Below, piece after piece: positions 53,379 through 55,523 of a stretch of 55,523 nt of DNA. Numbering within the stretch: position 1 is the first letter of the stretch; the number at the start of each line of letters is the position of its first letter. Origin of the DNA: a candidate division SR1 bacterium (GTDB lineage: Bacteria; Patescibacteriota; JACMRA01). The stretch spans positions 1-55,523 of the forward strand of contig JACMQI010000039.1 of NCBI GenBank assembly GCA_014377045.1, in the 5' to 3' direction. The notes under the pieces are model-generated. The model searched no databases. It saw nothing but the letters and a program-made list of their open reading frames with translations, and was not told where the DNA came from. The position numbers and the translations under genes are program-made.

Positions 53379-54356
53379 TTACAAGTACCAACCACTTATA
53401 ATTTTGGCAATGCAAGTAAGCAATTTCTTCAAAAATTTGCCAAATACACTATATTTATTCACTAAACTAAATCTCCAAATACCTAGCCTACATAGTACTT
53501 TTTGCCTAAATGTTAGGGTTTCATTTTCAAGAAGATTAGCATAAGCGTTTATCTTGTCTATTTTTTCTTTTTCAAACCCAACCTGGCTATCTGCAAACGT
53601 CATAGATCCAAGATGAAGCCTGTGGTACACAGTATCAACAGAAATTCTATCAAAATTTAGTTTTTTACCCTCCTTTTGAAATTTAGAGGCAAGGAGATAA
53701 AATATTTCAACATCCTCCATCGTCTTCGTATTTTTGGTGTACCTAAGTGGGTGTAAGATATCTAGCTTAAAAACGGCAAATGTAGTACCAACTTCATTGA
53801 AAACTAAGTATGTTTCAAATGTGGGATAATTTGGCTTTTGATGTATTGTAGGCTTACTTCGAAATATTTTTTTACTGTTTTCACAATAAAATTCTTTAAG
53901 ATTATCAAATAAAAATACTGTATTTTCTATTTTATTATTTTTTTTAAAAATTTCTGAATGGATATATTCAAGGTGATTTGGCTCATACACATCGTCTGAG
54001 TCTAAACAAAGAAGAAATTGTCCGCTCGAATTATCAATAGCGAGGTTTTTTGCAGTACCCTGTCCCCCATTTTCTTTTTGAAAAAACTTAAATCTCGAAT
54101 CACCTTTTGTAATAAAATCAAAAATTGCTTTCAACTGATTTTTAGGACTTATTAAAGTAAAGTCAAATATATTTTGATAATCTCTATCTTTTGTAGAGTC
54201 AATATAGTCAGTTTTGGATATTCCTGTACTACCGTCACTTACTAATATGCATTCAAAGTTAGTAAATGACTGATTTAAGATACTTTGAAGAGCTTCTTCA
54301 ATATATGCTTCAGATTTGTAACATGGAATAATAATACTAAAAAATGGTTGTTGCAT
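53379..54356 (-). CDS. GT2 family glycosyltransferase
   Basis: 325 residues. N-terminal GT-A fold: FFSIIIPCYKSEAYIEEALQ, CILVSDGST, NGGQGTAKNLAID and the DxD-type LCLDSDDVYEP. The C-terminal half has conserved-looking aromatic and charged residues but no TM. First gene of a two-gene operon with GT4; a TTGACA about 43 nt upstream belongs to its promoter. Confidence 0.92.
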   Translation of the reverse strand: MQQPFFSIIIPCYKSEAYIEEALQSILNQSFTNFECILVSDGSTGISKTDYIDSTKDRDYQNIFDFTLISPKNQLKAIFDFITKGDSRFKFFQKENGGQGTAKNLAIDNSSGQFLLCLDSDDVYEPNHLEYIHSEIFKKNNKIENTVFLFDNLKEFYCENSKKIFRSKPTIHQKPNYPTFETYLVFNEVGTTFAVFKLDILHPLRYTKNTKTMEDVEIFYLLASKFQKEGKKLNFDRISVDTVYHRLHLGSMTFADSQVGFEKEKIDKINAYANLLENETLTFRQKVLCRLGIWRFSLVNKYSVFGKFLKKLLTCIAKIISGWYL

Positions 54357-54422
54357 ATTTATAGTTAATCAATGACATAATATCAATTTATGTCAAAAAA
54401 TATCACTAATATTCAATAATTC

Positions 54423-54451
54423 TTGCATAAAAATAAAATAGTAAATAGTCT
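54423..54451 (+). promoter_or_regulatory. promoter of the flippase gene (leaderless type)
   Basis: TTGCAT (54423-54428), 17 bp, TAGTCT (54446-54451), 11 nt to the ATG at 54463. Confidence 0.55.
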
Positions 54452-54462
54452 TATTAAGTTAT

Positions 54463-55523
54463 ATGAATCTTAAAAAACTCAGCTTTTCTATCGTCATTAC
54501 GATACTCATCAAGTTTGCAGCTATTGCCACTGGTCTTTATACTGCTAAGTGGACTGTAACGTATATTCCTTCAGCTGATCTAGCTAACTTTAATACTATA
54601 TTAGGATATTGCACATCCATTGTAACAGTTATAAATTTTGGATTGCCATCCATCATCCAACGATTTTATACAACCGAAAACGAGCCTGAAAAAGATGGAG
54701 ATTTTTGGACTACATTTTCTATACTTAGGATTCTCACCTATCCTATCGGGCTTATTTTGACACTTGTCTTACTACCTATCACAGGAGTATACAATCCTAC
54801 TTTAGCTTTCCTAATGTATACTATGCTATTTATACTAGTAGCAGATCTCAATTTCAGATCTATTACAGACGCTAAAGGCAACAGCTGGCAGTTTAGTATT
54901 TCAGATTTCGCTGGAAAAGCTTTTATAATAGCAACCCTAGTCTGGTTCAATATTACTCAGCCACAATACAGCAGTCTATATGTGCTAATCGTGGGTAGTA
55001 TCATGGCGTATATATTAGGTGTAGTGATAGATGCACTATGGCAAAAGAAATACTATAGCATAGGCAAATTTGACTGGAAAATCGTAAAAGAAAATCAAAA
55101 ATCAATCACCTATTTTTTCTTTATCAATTGTCTAATAGCTTTATATGCGAGTACTGATAAAATCTTTCTCAAACGATATGGTTTTGATGATGCGATTATA
55201 AATGGATATGCAAACGCATATAAACTTTTTGAGCTTTCAGTGGTAGTCATAGGGTTGACAACACCAATGCTTGCCAGTTTTGCTAAAAAAAGAATTGATA
55301 GTCCAAGTCTAAGTAATACGGAAATAAAATTCAAAAAAGTCTTTCAAAATTTATTTAAGAAAATAAGGGATAAACAGGTAATATTTTATACATATTTCAC
55401 TTTGAACACAATCATTGCTCTATGTTGTTCAGTGCTTGTAAGCATACTAGGTCCCTTTGTACTAAGATACATAGATCAAAACAATTTATATCCAGTTGCT
55501 TTTCCGACACTATCCATACTTGC
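54463..55523 (+). CDS. Wzx-like polysaccharide flippase, cut by the window end
   Basis: 353 codons without stop up to the end of the window. MNLKKLSFSIVITILIKFAA opens the first of at least nine hydrophobic segments, followed by an INFGLPSIIQRFY region and STDKIFLKRYG, matching the MOP/PST flippase superfamily that moves undecaprenyl-linked repeat units across the membrane. It probably exports the glycan built by the neighbouring glycosyltransferases. The last 80 or so residues are outside the window. Confidence 0.82.
   Translation, partial: MNLKKLSFSIVITILIKFAAIATGLYTAKWTVTYIPSADLANFNTILGYCTSIVTVINFGLPSIIQRFYTTENEPEKDGDFWTTFSILRILTYPIGLILTLVLLPITGVYNPTLAFLMYTMLFILVADLNFRSITDAKGNSWQFSISDFAGKAFIIATLVWFNITQPQYSSLYVLIVGSIMAYILGVVIDALWQKKYYSIGKFDWKIVKENQKSITYFFFINCLIALYASTDKIFLKRYGFDDAIINGYANAYKLFELSVVVIGLTTPMLASFAKKRIDSPSLSNTEIKFKKVFQNLFKKIRDKQVIFYTYFTLNTIIALCCSVLVSILGPFVLRYIDQNNLYPVAFPTLSIL

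Noticed and set aside
1-55523. Insertion sequences, integrases, prophage or restriction systems
   Set aside because: No transposase, integrase, phage structural cluster or restriction-modification genes were recognised; the tail-fibre-like gene at 12888-13652 has a signal peptide and stands without other phage genes.

Overview
The window is AT-rich (by eye roughly two thirds A+T) and densely coded, with single-copy housekeeping genes, very short intergenic gaps and no ribosomal RNA, insertion sequence, prophage or CRISPR array. Small streamlined versions of core genes (a DnaX without its zinc module, a ProS without an editing insert), an orphan VirB4-like N-domain protein, a DUF4012 protein, DxD-rich Ca-binding surface proteins and several multi-membrane GT-C glycosyltransferases together suggest a Candidate Phyla Radiation (Patescibacteria) bacterium. 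I cannot place it further with confidence. UGA behaves as a stop (long genes contain none in frame), so it is not one of the UGA=Gly lineages.

Layout. 1-5.3 kb: secreted beta-propeller protein, small anchored protein, DEAD-box helicase with an RGG-rich N-terminus and a long leader, CAP-domain secreted protein. 5.3-6.7 kb: two decayed genes. 6.8-11.5 kb: tRNA-Arg(TCG), small membrane protein, clpP, unknown, def-hrcA, large membrane protein, tRNA-Ile(TAT). 11.6-16.6 kb: secreted M23-like protein, then three broken genes (surface fibre, PIG-V-type mannosyltransferase, anchored exoprotein), then the orphan VirB4-like protein. 16.7-21.7 kb: Ca-binding membrane protein, proS, dnaX, a DnaJ-domain gene with a CIRCE-like site. 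21.8-23.0 kb: decayed Ca-binding exoprotein. 23-35 kb: ABC exporter pair, anchored exoprotein, MTHFR-like protein, mnmA, ftsW, znuA-like metal-binding protein, Fur-family regulator, M16C metalloprotease. 35-40 kb: tRNA-Val(TAC), an unknown coiled-coil protein, thioredoxin interrupted by a stop, recJ. 40.2-55.5 kb: cell-envelope polysaccharide region: rmlABCD (dTDP-rhamnose), DUF4012, GT2, GT4 and GT-C glycosyltransferases, methyltransferase, and a Wzx-like flippase running off the end.

Two genome-level patterns stand out. First, at least sixteen genes have a TTGACA-N16-19-TATAAT-type promoter whose -10 hexamer ends only 6-13 nt before the start codon, so their mRNAs should be leaderless or nearly so; the genes with clear Shine-Dalgarno sequences are the few with longer leaders. 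In several cases the TTG of the -35 box lies in frame and would be miscalled as the start. Second, genes for secreted or membrane proteins are repeatedly broken by stops and frameshifts (at least seven loci), while tens of kilobases of core genes are intact, which looks like erosion of the surface proteome rather than random sequencing error.

Regulatory links visible here: hrcA plus a degenerate CIRCE at the DnaJ-domain gene, and a 15-bp sequence shared by the promoters of znuA and the M16 protease, which flank the Fur-family gene.
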